Shown: positions 34,970 to 43,732, counted from the first letter of the stretch. The stretch is 64,000 nt of DNA from Mucilaginibacter sp. cycad4 (GCF_034263275.1 NZ_CP139559.1:3658001-3722000); one strand, 5' to 3'. Numbers and translations are program-made. The notes: a model not told the origin generated them from the sequence alone.

Positions 34970-36841
34970 ATGAACTCAAGATACACATATACGCTGCTTA
35001 CCTTAATAATAGCATTATACTTTGTTCCTGCCCAGGCACAAACAAAGAAATCTACCAAAAAAGCAACAGTAAAAACTGCAACTAAAAAGCCTGCCGCTAA
35101 ACCGGCACCAAAAAAGGCTGCGCCAAAACCTGTAACTAAAAAAGCTACCGACAATAAAAACTTAGGCGATGCTGCTGCAAAAACTGCTCAGGATACTACT
35201 AAAAAGGGAGGCGGCAATAACCCTAACAACGCTGCCAATGGTGGTAGCCTATCAGAAGAAATTGTAGTGACCACTGCCTATAAACCGGTACTGGCCGATG
35301 CGGTAAAGATCCGTCGTAACCCCGATCTGGAAGATAAAGTGCCCTTTAAAGCGCCGTTAACCTACGCACCGCTTGATAAGCGCCAGGAGCAAAACTCCGA
35401 GATCAGGCAGCTTGAGGCAATGAAAAGGCCTGCCGAACAGGATTCGGTTTTAACCAACAACTTTGCTAAGGTTGGTTTTGGCAATCTGAAAACGATTTAT
35501 GGCGAGGGCTACTTTGCCAATGGCCGCGACCAGGCTTTACAATTTGGCGGTTTCATTAAACACCTGTCGCAATCTGGCTCGCTGCAAAAGCAAACCCAAA
35601 GCCGCGATGACGTTGGCGTATTCGGCAAAAGCATCATTGGCGATAATAACATATCAGGCCGCATAAATTACAACCGTTTAGGCACCTACTTTTATGGCTA
35701 TAACCAGGATGCACCGAACAATGCTTTTGTACCAACCAAACAACACTTCAACACCATAAGCGGTGAGGTTGAGCTGACTAAAAACTATAAGGATGTTGAA
35801 AACGCTTTCACCTACGCTGTAAAATTAAAAGGCTACGCTTTCAGCAATGCTTACCAGGCACGTGAAAACAATGTGGTTATATCAGGCTTCCTGAATCAAA
35901 CAGTTAAGCAGTTTTATGCAGGTTTAAGCGGGTCATTAGATCTGGCCAGCCAGAAAGACAGCCTTTACAGCCTTGGTAATAACATTGCAAGGGTTAACCC
36001 TTATATTAAGTTTCAGGGAGATAACTACAAGATAGATGCAGGGGTAAACATTGTAAAAGAGTTTGGTGATTTTGGAAAGTTTTACATTTTCCCAGCTGCC
36101 AAGCTTGAGGTACAGGTAGTGCCTAAATATGTACGCCTGTTTGTTGAAGCCAAAGGAGATGTTAACCGCTCTTCACTGCACGATTTTGCTATGACTAACC
36201 CCTTCATCGGCCAAAACATCAACATCAAAAACTCGGTTGACCAACTGGACATCAGCGCAGGTTTGAAAGGTACACTTGCCCCTGGCCTGAGCTTTAAAGC
36301 AGCCATATACCGCAACAGCATTAAAAATATGCCTTTAATGGTTAGCAACTTCAACGCCGAAGGCAACAAATTCACTGTTATTTACGATGATGGCAAAGCC
36401 CGCGTAAACGGCTTTAACGGCGAGCTGGATTTTAAAGCTACAGATGATTTTAACATTTTTGGCCGCGTTGAAATAAAAGATTATCAAATGGCTAAAGAAA
36501 GCGAGCCATGGAACCTGCCTAAATTTTTACTAACTGCAGGTACCGCAATACATATCGACAGCAAACTAACCGTTACCGGTTCGTTGCTTATCCGTGGTTC
36601 AACTACCGACAGGTTGCTTGTATTGGCACCAACTTCTACCCCGGGAAGCCCGGTTTATAACCAGGTTAAGCAGCCCATTAAAGGCTTTGGCGACTTGAGC
36701 GGCAGCGTGGAATACAGGATCAACAGCAGGTTTTCGGTATTTGCCCAGGCTAATAATATCCTAAGCAGCTCGTACCAAAATTGGTTATACTACCCTAACT
36801 ACGGATTTAATATCTTTGGCGGCGTAGGGTACTCGTTTTAA
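34970..36841 (+). CDS. Outer-membrane beta-barrel protein, TonB-receptor-like
   Basis: 623 residues. Signal peptide ends near AQAQT. A lysine/alanine/proline linker follows (about 23-60, KKATVKTATKKPAAKPAPKK), then EEIVVTTAYKPVLADAVKIR, which resembles a TonB-box plus the start of a plug, and a long barrel of alternating beta strands ending YGFNIFGGVGYSF with a terminal Phe. It is shorter than SusC and lacks the CarboxypepD and STN domains. It begins 29 bp after the TPR gene, so they are co-transcribed. Confidence 0.85.
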   Translation: MNSRYTYTLLTLIIALYFVPAQAQTKKSTKKATVKTATKKPAAKPAPKKAAPKPVTKKATDNKNLGDAAAKTAQDTTKKGGGNNPNNAANGGSLSEEIVVTTAYKPVLADAVKIRRNPDLEDKVPFKAPLTYAPLDKRQEQNSEIRQLEAMKRPAEQDSVLTNNFAKVGFGNLKTIYGEGYFANGRDQALQFGGFIKHLSQSGSLQKQTQSRDDVGVFGKSIIGDNNISGRINYNRLGTYFYGYNQDAPNNAFVPTKQHFNTISGEVELTKNYKDVENAFTYAVKLKGYAFSNAYQARENNVVISGFLNQTVKQFYAGLSGSLDLASQKDSLYSLGNNIARVNPYIKFQGDNYKIDAGVNIVKEFGDFGKFYIFPAAKLEVQVVPKYVRLFVEAKGDVNRSSLHDFAMTNPFIGQNINIKNSVDQLDISAGLKGTLAPGLSFKAAIYRNSIKNMPLMVSNFNAEGNKFTVIYDDGKARVNGFNGELDFKATDDFNIFGRVEIKDYQMAKESEPWNLPKFLLTAGTAIHIDSKLTVTGSLLIRGSTTDRLLVLAPTSTPGSPVYNQVKQPIKGFGDLSGSVEYRINSRFSVFAQANNILSSSYQNWLYYPNYGFNIFGGVGYSF

Positions 36842-36881
36842 GCCCTGTTTGATGTTTTAAAATTAACCGTATTTTTACCGG

Positions 36882-37949
36882 ATGGATATAGCCAATTATT
36901 TAAGCGAACTACTTGACCGGTACACCGAAATAAGTGTACCTGGTTTGGGCTGCTTTTCGCGCCTGCGCGTAAATGGCTATTATGATGATGTACAGGCAAC
37001 CTTTTATCCGCCTGCGCACAAGCTGCATTTTGATCAGCAGGCCAAAGACGATGAGATCCTGACACGTCATATTGCCGAAAAGAAAAAGATCTCGCTGGCA
37101 TCATCCAAATATTTCACCGAAAAATACATCAACAGCCTTAAGCAGGAACTGGCGCTGCATGAAGTACCTTTTGCTCAACTGGGCTGGTTTTATATGCAGG
37201 AAGGCAAAGTTGCTTTCAGGCCGCAGGAACAGGCGCCGGGCAGCGATCCTGTGTTCTTTGGCCTTACCCCGGTTACAATTAACAAGGTGAACTATGTGGC
37301 ACCTCCGCCGCCACCGCCACCTTTACCCACGGCTATATCTCTACAGCAAACCTATACGTCCCCACCGGCAACCACCACTGTTGCGGAACAGCCTGGGTAT
37401 TTTGATGATGAACCCGAAGTTAAGCGGGGTATTAGCATTTGGGTTATAATAGCAATAGCAGTGGTTGTACTTGCCGCAGCAGCGTTTGGCGTATATAAAT
37501 ATAACCCCGCACTGTTACATCTTAACGGTGGCAGCACTAAAGAACAACCAGGGGTTGAAAAACCCAGGGCCGCTCCCGTGGCCGGGCCGGATAGTATCCA
37601 AAAGGATTCCACTCCAACTGTTGCTGATACGGCAAAGGCAATTTCTAAACCTGTTGAAGCGTTAAATAAACCGGCAGCTAAAACAGATACCATAGCACAG
37701 CCCGAGTTTGCGATATTTTTGGGATCGTTTAAAACGGTAACCAAAAGCAACGAGGCTGTTAAAGATTATAAAAGCAGGGGAATTGATGCCCGCCTGCTGA
37801 AAGGTCCCGGAACCGGTCCGCGGATCAAGATCATCATTGGAGGTTTTTCGTCATCTGATGAAGCGGAAGCCGCGAGAAAAAAACTCGTATCACAAGGAAA
37901 AATAACTAAAGACACATACTCAAAACAAATTACTGATTCCACGAAATGA
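36882..37949 (+). CDS. HU-CCDC81/SPOR domain membrane protein
   Basis: 355 residues. The N-terminus (about 1-125) is an HU-CCDC81-like cytoplasmic domain (MDIANYLSELLDRYTEISV, VPGLGCFSRLRVNG). A proline-rich stretch (PPPPPPPLPT) follows, then one membrane span at about 187-207 (WVIIAIAVVVLAAAAFGVY), and a SPOR domain at the C-terminus (about 280-350, FAIFLGSFKTVTKSNEAV) that binds septal peptidoglycan. Its last 4 bp overlap the ExbB-like gene, indicating translational coupling. Confidence 0.86.
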   Translation: MDIANYLSELLDRYTEISVPGLGCFSRLRVNGYYDDVQATFYPPAHKLHFDQQAKDDEILTRHIAEKKKISLASSKYFTEKYINSLKQELALHEVPFAQLGWFYMQEGKVAFRPQEQAPGSDPVFFGLTPVTINKVNYVAPPPPPPPLPTAISLQQTYTSPPATTTVAEQPGYFDDEPEVKRGISIWVIIAIAVVVLAAAAFGVYKYNPALLHLNGGSTKEQPGVEKPRAAPVAGPDSIQKDSTPTVADTAKAISKPVEALNKPAAKTDTIAQPEFAIFLGSFKTVTKSNEAVKDYKSRGIDARLLKGPGTGPRIKIIIGGFSSSDEAEAARKKLVSQGKITKDTYSKQITDSTK

Positions 37950-38659
37950 CTTTATTATTAATACAGCAACTTACAGATACCGCCAAGCACCTGGCAGATA
38001 CCGCAAACCACGCCGTAACAACTGCAGCCCTGCCAACTGAAGAACTTCGCTTTGGCGACCTGCTGATCAAAGGTGGCTGGGTAATGATCCCGATAGGTGT
38101 TTTAGCTGTACTGGGGCTGGTAATCTTTTTTGAGCGATACTTTACTATCAGAAAAGCATCCCGCAATGAATCAAACCTGATGGTACAGGTACGTGCCAGT
38201 ATCCACTCGGGTAACCTGGAATCGGCCATTGCTATTTGCCGTAACAATAATACCCCGCTTGGGCGCATGCTGCAAAAAGGCTTATTGCGCATTGGCAGGC
38301 CAATAAAAGATATTGAAGGCGCCATCGAGAACGTTGGCAAGCTGGAAGTATCCAAACTGGAAAAAAACATTGGTATATTGGGTATCGTAGCCGGTATAGC
38401 ACCGATGTTTGGTTTCCTGGGTACTATTGCCGGTGTAATCAAAATCTTTTATGATATCTCAAAAACCGATAACATCAGCATGGGCGTAATCTCTGGCGGT
38501 TTATATGTAAAGATGGTAACGTCAGCCGCAGGTTTGTTTGTAGGTATCGTAGCTTATGTTTGCTATCACATTTTAAATATGATGGTTGACAAGGTGATCC
38601 TGAAGCTGGAAACCGATGCCATTGAATTTATTGACCTGTTAGAGGAGCCGAGCAAATGA
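37946..38659 (+). CDS. MotA/TolQ/ExbB proton-channel family protein
   Basis: Inner-membrane proton channel subunit that energises TonB or Tol. 237 residues. The three spans of this family are visible: about 48-66 (WVMIPIGVLAVLGLVIFF), about 135-160 (GILGIVAGIAPMFGFLGTI) and about 185-210 (KMVTSAAGLFVGIVAYVCY). The cytoplasmic loop carries NIGILGIVAGIAPMFG and SGGLYVKMVTSAAGL, the TolQ/ExbB signatures. It overlaps the SPOR gene and the ExbD gene by 4 bp each. Confidence 0.93.
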   Translation: MTLLLIQQLTDTAKHLADTANHAVTTAALPTEELRFGDLLIKGGWVMIPIGVLAVLGLVIFFERYFTIRKASRNESNLMVQVRASIHSGNLESAIAICRNNNTPLGRMLQKGLLRIGRPIKDIEGAIENVGKLEVSKLEKNIGILGIVAGIAPMFGFLGTIAGVIKIFYDISKTDNISMGVISGGLYVKMVTSAAGLFVGIVAYVCYHILNMMVDKVILKLETDAIEFIDLLEEPSK

Positions 38660-39057
38660 ATTTAAGAAAACGACACAGGGGCGCATCGGCAGAGGTACAT
38701 ACATCGGCAATGAACGATATCATGTTCTTCCTGCTGCTGTTTTTCCTCATAGCCTCAACAGTTACCAACCCTAACGTTATTAAGCTGGTGTTGCCTAAAT
38801 CATCAACAGGGCAGTCGGTATCTAAAAAAACCATAACAGTATCGGTAACCAAAGATCTGAAGTACTACGTAGATAAAAAGGAGATCCCGGTAGATGCTTT
38901 GCAAACCACACTGGCGGGCTATAAAACCCTGGCTACCGAACTTACCATAGTTTTGTATGTTGATAAAACGGTAGCCATACAGGATGTGGTACAGGTGATG
39001 GACGTGGCACAAAAATTGAACATTAAACTGGTTTTGGCAACAGAACCTAAGGGATAA
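38656..39057 (+). CDS. ExbD/TolR biopolymer transport protein
   Basis: Partner of the preceding channel. 133 residues with one N-terminal span (about 18-37, FFLLLFFLIAS) preceded by AMNDIMF, whose Asp is the proton-carrying residue of ExbD/TolR. The periplasmic part (about 45-133) has KTITVSVTKDLKYYVDKKEI, typical of the family. It overlaps the channel gene by 4 bp. The TonB gene lies 218 bp downstream after an intergenic palindrome. Confidence 0.93.
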   Translation: MNLRKRHRGASAEVHTSAMNDIMFFLLLFFLIASTVTNPNVIKLVLPKSSTGQSVSKKTITVSVTKDLKYYVDKKEIPVDALQTTLAGYKTLATELTIVLYVDKTVAIQDVVQVMDVAQKLNIKLVLATEPKG

Positions 39058-39059
39058 CA

Positions 39060-39134
39060 GTGGCAGTTGCAGTTTAAAGTTTGCGGTAGTTTATTGCAGT
39101 AAATTACCGTAATCGTTTAAACAAACTGCCACTC
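39060..39134. repeat. Imperfect palindrome of the TGGCAGTTTG family
   Basis: TGGCAGTTGCAGTTTAAA (39060-39077) and TTTAAACAAACTGCCA (about 39117-39132) are near-complements. It lies between exbD and tonB and may act as a terminator or be a dispersed repeat; TGGCAGTTTCCGGCAG follows as a further partial copy. Confidence 0.55.
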
Positions 39135-39275
39135 TTTTAGTAGCACTTTTTAGTAACAATGGCAGTTTCCGGCAGCAGTTATCAACATGGTTATAGTAAC
39201 TTTGCAAATGCTACTTTAAACGGCCGCCGCAACTAATTAAAAACCGCGACTAATTAAAAATTGCACTTATTTAAA

Positions 39276-40094
39276 ATGGAGTACAGGGAAGAAAATAACT
39301 ATCCGAAAGCATTTATAGCAACAGGCATTATCATGGCTGTGTTAATAGCGGCATGTTATTTTATCGTATTCAAAAACCCGCCGGTTGAAGAGAACGGGAC
39401 AGGCGGCATATTGGTAAACTATGGTACGGTTGATGAAGGCATGGGCGATGATTACATGAGCACTGAAGAACCTTCGGTAGCTGAAAAAGCCAACCACACC
39501 AAACCCGATAAAGTTACCGAAACCAAACCTACCGAAGAAAAACCAACGCCCGAAAGCAGCGAGAAAACGGTAGTTACCCAAAATACGGAGGATGCTCCTG
39601 AAGTGGCTGCGCCTACAAAAAAACCAAGCCAGAATGTAGCCCCTACCCCTCCTGTAAAAACACAGCCTGCCAAACCTACTGTTAACCAAAATGCATTGTA
39701 CAAAGGGAAAGCATCAACAGGCACAGGAGAGGGCGATGGTACAGGCAAAACGCCGGGCAATCAGGGTAAAACTACAGGTACTACATTGACCAATAACTAT
39801 AACGGAACAGGATCGGGCAATGGCGGCAGCCTCAACATGGCACAGCGTAACTTTGTGAGCCGTCCCTCTGTAAGTGACGATAACCGCCAAAGCGGTAAAA
39901 TTGTAGTTGATATCCGGGTTGATAAGGATGGTAACGTAACTTACGCCCGTGCCGGCGCCCGAGGTACCACCATATCAGATGCAGGCCTGCTTCAAAAATG
40001 CGAAGATGCTGTAAAAAACTCCAAGCTTAACCCGCTTGATAATGCCCCCGATCAGCAGCAGGGTACTGTTGTTTTTGTATTTAAGGTAAATTGA
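39276..40094 (+). CDS. TonB-like energy transducer
   Basis: 272 residues from the ATG at 39276 (MEYREENNYPKAF); a TTG five codons earlier is also in frame but less likely. One N-terminal span (about 12-32, FIATGIIMAVLIAACYFIVF) anchors it, then a long proline/lysine/threonine spacer (about 60-180, rich in KP, EK and GTG) reaches across the periplasm, and the C-terminus (about 190-270, GKIVVDIRVDKDGNVTYAR) looks like a TonB-C domain. It completes the ExbB-ExbD-TonB set. Confidence 0.85.
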   Translation: MEYREENNYPKAFIATGIIMAVLIAACYFIVFKNPPVEENGTGGILVNYGTVDEGMGDDYMSTEEPSVAEKANHTKPDKVTETKPTEEKPTPESSEKTVVTQNTEDAPEVAAPTKKPSQNVAPTPPVKTQPAKPTVNQNALYKGKASTGTGEGDGTGKTPGNQGKTTGTTLTNNYNGTGSGNGGSLNMAQRNFVSRPSVSDDNRQSGKIVVDIRVDKDGNVTYARAGARGTTISDAGLLQKCEDAVKNSKLNPLDNAPDQQQGTVVFVFKVN

Positions 40095-40112
40095 TTTTTA
40101 CAAAAGCGAATG

Positions 40113-40246
40113 GATCATAGTTCATGGTTCATAGCTTTTTAATGGAATAATATTACAATTCTTCGCTATTTTTAAAAAGCTACAGTGCTATTTTTGCCTC
40201 GTAAAGTAGTGGTTCAAACCATGAACCATGAACCATGAACCATGAA
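40113..40246. repeat. Inverted CCATGAA-type repeat spanning the folC promoter and start codon
   Basis: Left part TCATAGTTCATGGTTCATAG (from 40113) and right part a 7-bp tandem ATGAACC run with ATGs at 40221, 40228, 40235 and 40242 are complementary. The last ATG is the folC start. The loop contains a candidate promoter. Confidence 0.8.
40189..40196 (+). promoter_or_regulatory. Candidate -7 promoter element for folC
   Basis: TATTTTTG matches TAnnTTTG and lies 45 bp before the folC start, inside the loop of the inverted CCATGAA repeat. Confidence 0.45.
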
Positions 40247-41573
40247 CTACCAGCAAACCCTCCAATACCTATACACCCAGCTTCCCATGTTTACACGTGA
40301 CGGAGCTTCGGCATTTAAAAAAGATTTGACCAATACGCTTGAACTTTGCAGGCGGTTGGATAATCCTCAGCACAAATTTAAAAGTATACATGTGGGCGGC
40401 ACCAATGGCAAAGGCTCAACATCGCACATGCTGGCTGCCGTTTTGCAAACAGCAGGTTATAAAACAGGGCTTTATACGTCTCCCCATCTTAAAGATTTTC
40501 GCGAGCGCATCCGCGTTAACGGCCAAATGATCAGCGAGCAAACTGTAATTGACTTTGTTGAACATCATAGGGGCGATTTTGATGAAATAGCGCCCTCCTT
40601 TTTTGAGATGACCGTTGCACTTGCATTTGATGTTTTTGCCAAACAACAGGTAGATATCGCCATCATTGAAGTAGGCTTAGGCGGCAGGTTGGATTCGACC
40701 AATGTGATCACCCCGCTCCTGTCTGTAATTACCAATATCGGCTGGGACCATATGAATATGCTGGGCAATACCCTGCCGCTGATAGCAGGTGAAAAAGCAG
40801 GCATCATCAAACCGGGCATCCCGGTGATCATTGGAGAGAAACAGGAGGAAGTCGCCGGCGTCTTTATTGAAAAAGCAGGTAAAACAAATAGTAGGCTCCG
40901 GTTTGCATCGGAAGAGTGGATGATTTCAAGTCCGGAAGCTGGGAAGTCCGAAAGTCGGAAAGAAAAAGAAGGGCTACTTGAGATTATTGCGAAACGAAAC
41001 CCATTGAGCCATACCTCTTCCGGACTTTCGGACTTTCGGACTTTCGGACTCGACCTAACAGGTACCTATCAGCTTAAAAATACAAAAACAGTTCTATCAG
41101 CCGTTGATGAGCTAATAGCACAAGGTTTTATTATTTCTGATGTTCATATTCAAACGGCCCTGAAACAGGTAAAAACCTTAACTGGTCTACATGGCCGCTG
41201 GGAAACTTTAAGCCTTAACCCGCTTACCATTTGTGATACGGGGCACAACCCGGATGGTATTGAGGAAGTGATGAAAAATATTGCTTCTGTTAAATACAAC
41301 CATCTACACATGGTTATCGGGATGGTGAACGATAAGGATACCGGCAAAGTATTGCCAATGTTTCCGAAAGATGCTGCATACTATTTCTGCAAACCCGACA
41401 TCCCCCGCGGGCTGGACGCAGGGATCATGAAAGCGCAGGCCGAAGTTCACGGCTTAATTGGCAAAGCTTATCCATCGGTAAAAGCAGCATTGTTATCGGC
41501 ACAGAAAAATGCAGGCGACAATGATCTTGTTTTTGTTGGCGGCAGCACTTTTGTGGTAGCGGAGGTGGTATAG
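40242..41573 (+). CDS. folC: Bifunctional folylpolyglutamate synthase/dihydrofolate synthase
   Basis: Cytoplasmic enzyme that adds glutamate to dihydropteroate and folates. 443 residues. The ATP-binding motif is VGGTNGKGSTSHML (about 51-64), the omega loop region follows (SPHLKDFRERIRVNG), then EVGLGGRLDSTN and ITNIGWDHMNMLG, and a C-terminal domain with CDTGHNPDGIEEV. The protein is longer than usual because of an in-frame insertion at about residues 229-270 encoded by a palindromic repeat. The start is fixed: the in-frame ATG at 40221 is followed by a stop. Confidence 0.95.
   Translation: MNYQQTLQYLYTQLPMFTRDGASAFKKDLTNTLELCRRLDNPQHKFKSIHVGGTNGKGSTSHMLAAVLQTAGYKTGLYTSPHLKDFRERIRVNGQMISEQTVIDFVEHHRGDFDEIAPSFFEMTVALAFDVFAKQQVDIAIIEVGLGGRLDSTNVITPLLSVITNIGWDHMNMLGNTLPLIAGEKAGIIKPGIPVIIGEKQEEVAGVFIEKAGKTNSRLRFASEEWMISSPEAGKSESRKEKEGLLEIIAKRNPLSHTSSGLSDFRTFGLDLTGTYQLKNTKTVLSAVDELIAQGFIISDVHIQTALKQVKTLTGLHGRWETLSLNPLTICDTGHNPDGIEEVMKNIASVKYNHLHMVIGMVNDKDTGKVLPMFPKDAAYYFCKPDIPRGLDAGIMKAQAEVHGLIGKAYPSVKAALLSAQKNAGDNDLVFVGGSTFVVAEVV
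40927..41053. repeat. Palindromic repeat embedded in frame inside folC
   Basis: AAGTCCGAAAGTCGGAAAG at the left and GGACTTTCGGACTTTCGG (three GGACTTTC units) at the right are complementary and enclose about 40 bp. It is translated in frame, giving a charged, low-complexity insertion (AGKSESRKEKEG) between the well-conserved RFASEEW and LDLTGTYQLKN segments. Confidence 0.78.
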
Positions 41574-41687
41574 TCTGAATCAGAATTTTGATGCAGAAAC
41601 AGTTTTTTAGATTAGGATATGTTTTATTAAAAAGCCTTCTATTAATCCCAAGTCATATAAAATCTAAATCAGCCGAAAAACATGCTG

Positions 41688-42203
41688 TTAATTCTTAAAT
41701 CCTGTTAATTCTGATCCGGACAGTTTCTTCCAAACAACTTCCCCCGTTACCGCCCCCCCTGTGGTCGGTGCAGGTACGGTATACTTAAAAATATCTCCCG
41801 AAATTATAAATGGCCGCTTTTGCTGCGTTCCCTCCCAGTTGGGGAATGATGCATGTTCTATATTGAAGATGATATTGCTCCCTTCAATTTTATAACTGCC
41901 GTAATGGGCATTACATCCTTTAAGAGCAGCCCTGTTTTCTTCGTCGGTCCCCTTACTTTTATCACCTGCCGCAAACTTTGGACGCCCCTCGCTGTAGATC
42001 TGTAAGGTATAATGCCCCATAGCGTCGAACATCAGGATCCCCTTCGGCGAATCTCCGTAAAGATGGATGCGGCTACCGTCGGCGGCAATATTATCAACAG
42101 CCACCAGTTCATAGGTCCCGGTTAAACTACCGATCCCTGTTTTGTTTTGTGCCGATGCCATACCTCCAAGCAGCAAAAAAACGAAAAGCAATTTATGTTT
42201 CAT
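41688..42203 (-). CDS. Secreted lipocalin-like domain protein
   Basis: 171 residues. Signal peptide ends near MASAQ. The mature part starts LTGTYELVAVDNIAADGSRI, the conserved GxW/Y start of the lipocalin-like (PF13924) family, and continues with KGILMFDAMGHYTLQIY, GSYKIEGSNIIFNIEHA and a C-terminal strand with VVWKKL. Probably binds a small hydrophobic ligand; function unknown. It is divergent from the HxlR regulator and shares overlapping promoter elements with it, suggesting control by that regulator. Confidence 0.82.
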   Translation of the reverse strand: MKHKLLFVFLLLGGMASAQNKTGIGSLTGTYELVAVDNIAADGSRIHLYGDSPKGILMFDAMGHYTLQIYSEGRPKFAAGDKSKGTDEENRAALKGCNAHYGSYKIEGSNIIFNIEHASFPNWEGTQQKRPFIISGDIFKYTVPAPTTGGAVTGEVVWKKLSGSELTGFKN

Positions 42204-42207
42204 GCAG

Positions 42208-42238
42208 CAAAGTTATATTTGCTATATTCCATTAGCAA
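42208..42238. promoter_or_regulatory. Overlapping divergent promoters with a TTGCTA/TAGCAA operator
   Basis: Minus-strand -7 element: plus-strand CAAAGTTA at 42208-42215. Plus-strand -7 element: TATATTTG at 42214-42221. The inverted repeat TTGCTA (42219-42224) and TAGCAA (42233-42238), 8-bp spacer, overlaps the plus-strand element. A regulator bound here would block both genes. The lipocalin start (42203) lies only 4 nt after the TTTG end. Confidence 0.55.
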
Positions 42239-42309
42239 TAAGGCACAAAAAAGTAGCCTGATTACTAAAAAGTTACCATGCTGTAAATCAGTTATATTAT
42301 TTTTAATTG

Positions 42310-42657
42310 ATGGATAAAAAATCAAAACATGCCGCCCCAAGATGTGGCATCGACTACGCTTTTCAGCGGATAGGCGGCAAATACAAAGGCCGCATCCTGT
42401 GGCGTTTACGCAACGGCACCATGCGTTACGGCGAATTGCGCCGCACAGTTACCGGTGTAACTTCAAAAATGCTTACCCAGGCCCTGCGCGAATTGGAAGA
42501 TGATTGCCTTATTATACGGCAGGTTTACGTTGAAGTGCCCCCAAGGGTTGAGTATACCCTTACTGATACCGGTAAAGAACTACTCCCCTTTTTACAGCTA
42601 CTCCGCGATTGGGCCAAACACCAGATGCAGGTTAATGATATAATTGCTATGCCCTGA
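42310..42657 (+). CDS. HxlR family transcriptional regulator
   Basis: 115 residues from the ATG at 42310 (a TTG directly before it is the alternative). Winged-helix HxlR pattern: CGIDYAFQRIGGKYKGRILW, RYGELRRTVTGVTSKMLTQA and LRELEDDCLIIRQVYVEVPPR, then VEYTLTDTGKEL. Typical length. Divergent from the lipocalin gene, with a shared operator-like palindrome, so it probably controls itself and that gene. A single N-terminal cysteine (RCGIDYAF) could sense a redox or electrophile signal as in other HxlR proteins. Confidence 0.9.
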   Translation: MDKKSKHAAPRCGIDYAFQRIGGKYKGRILWRLRNGTMRYGELRRTVTGVTSKMLTQALRELEDDCLIIRQVYVEVPPRVEYTLTDTGKELLPFLQLLRDWAKHQMQVNDIIAMP

Positions 42658-42739
42658 TTTTAATTTCAGTAAAGTCAAAAACACCTTTATTAATCTGCCT
42701 AAAATTCTATTTTTACTTCCCCAATCCCTACCTTAAAAT

Positions 42740-43732
42740 ATGACATATATCGCATCTGCCAACAGGTATCAAACTATGCAATACCGTCGCTGTGGCAACA
42801 GTGGCATCAAGCTTCCGGCAATTTCACTGGGCCTTTGGCACAATTTCGGTCACGTTGACGTTGCCGATAATTACCGCAAGATTCTACACCTCGCTTTCGA
42901 TAGCGGCATCACCCATTTTGACCTGGCCAACAACTACGGTCCGCCTCCTGGTTCGGCTGAAGAGAATTTTGGCAAGATCCTGAAAGAAGATTTCCGCGAT
43001 TACCGCGATGAGCTTATCATATCAAGCAAAGCCGGCTACACCATGTGGCCAGGCCCGTATGGCGACTGGGGTTCAAAGAAATACCTGGTAGCCAGTCTTG
43101 ATCAAAGCCTTAAACGTATGGGGCTCGATTACGTGGATATCTTTTACCATCACCGCCCGGATCCTAACACGCCGCTTGAAGAAACCATGACCGCATTGGA
43201 CCTGATTGTTCGCCAGGGAAAAGCGTTGTATGTTGGTATCTCCAACTATCCCGTCGAACTGGCTTCAAAAGCTATCAAAATACTTAAAGAGTTGGGTACG
43301 CCGTGTCTTATCCATCAGCCTAAATACTCTATGTTTGAGCGCTGGGTTGAAGGTGGTTTGCTGAATGTTTTAGGTAACGAGGGTGTTGGTTGCATCCCTT
43401 TTTCGCCCTTAGCCCAGGGTTTACTGACCGATAAATACCTGCATGGCATCCCGGAAGACTCAAGGGCGGCAAGGCCAACCGGCTTCCTGCAAAAAAGCCA
43501 CGTCACCGACGAACGCCTGAGCCAGATCAGGGACCTGAACAGCCTGGCCGTGCAACGCGGTCAGTCACTGGCCCAAATGGCACTGGCCTGGATACTGAAA
43601 GATGAACGCGTAACATCAGTATTGATAGGAGCCAGCAGACCGGAACAATTATCTGATTCATTAAAAGCTTTAGATAACCTCCGGTTTTCGGCAGAGGAAT
43701 TAGCAAGGATAGAAGAAATTTTAGCCCCCTAA
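42740..43732 (+). CDS. Aldo/keto reductase (YghZ-like)
   Basis: NADPH-dependent aldo/keto reductase, 330 residues. Family motifs: GLWHNFGHVD, FDLANNYGPPPGSAEENFG (with the catalytic Asp/Tyr), ISSKAGYTMWPGPYGDWGS (catalytic Lys), DIFYHHRPDPNTPLEETM (catalytic His) and VLIGASRPEQLSD (cofactor). This closely resembles the YghZ/L-glyceraldehyde-3-phosphate reductase branch. The Gfo/Idh oxidoreductase gene follows 123 bp downstream on the same strand. Confidence 0.93.
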   Translation: MTYIASANRYQTMQYRRCGNSGIKLPAISLGLWHNFGHVDVADNYRKILHLAFDSGITHFDLANNYGPPPGSAEENFGKILKEDFRDYRDELIISSKAGYTMWPGPYGDWGSKKYLVASLDQSLKRMGLDYVDIFYHHRPDPNTPLEETMTALDLIVRQGKALYVGISNYPVELASKAIKILKELGTPCLIHQPKYSMFERWVEGGLLNVLGNEGVGCIPFSPLAQGLLTDKYLHGIPEDSRAARPTGFLQKSHVTDERLSQIRDLNSLAVQRGQSLAQMALAWILKDERVTSVLIGASRPEQLSDSLKALDNLRFSAEELARIEEILAP

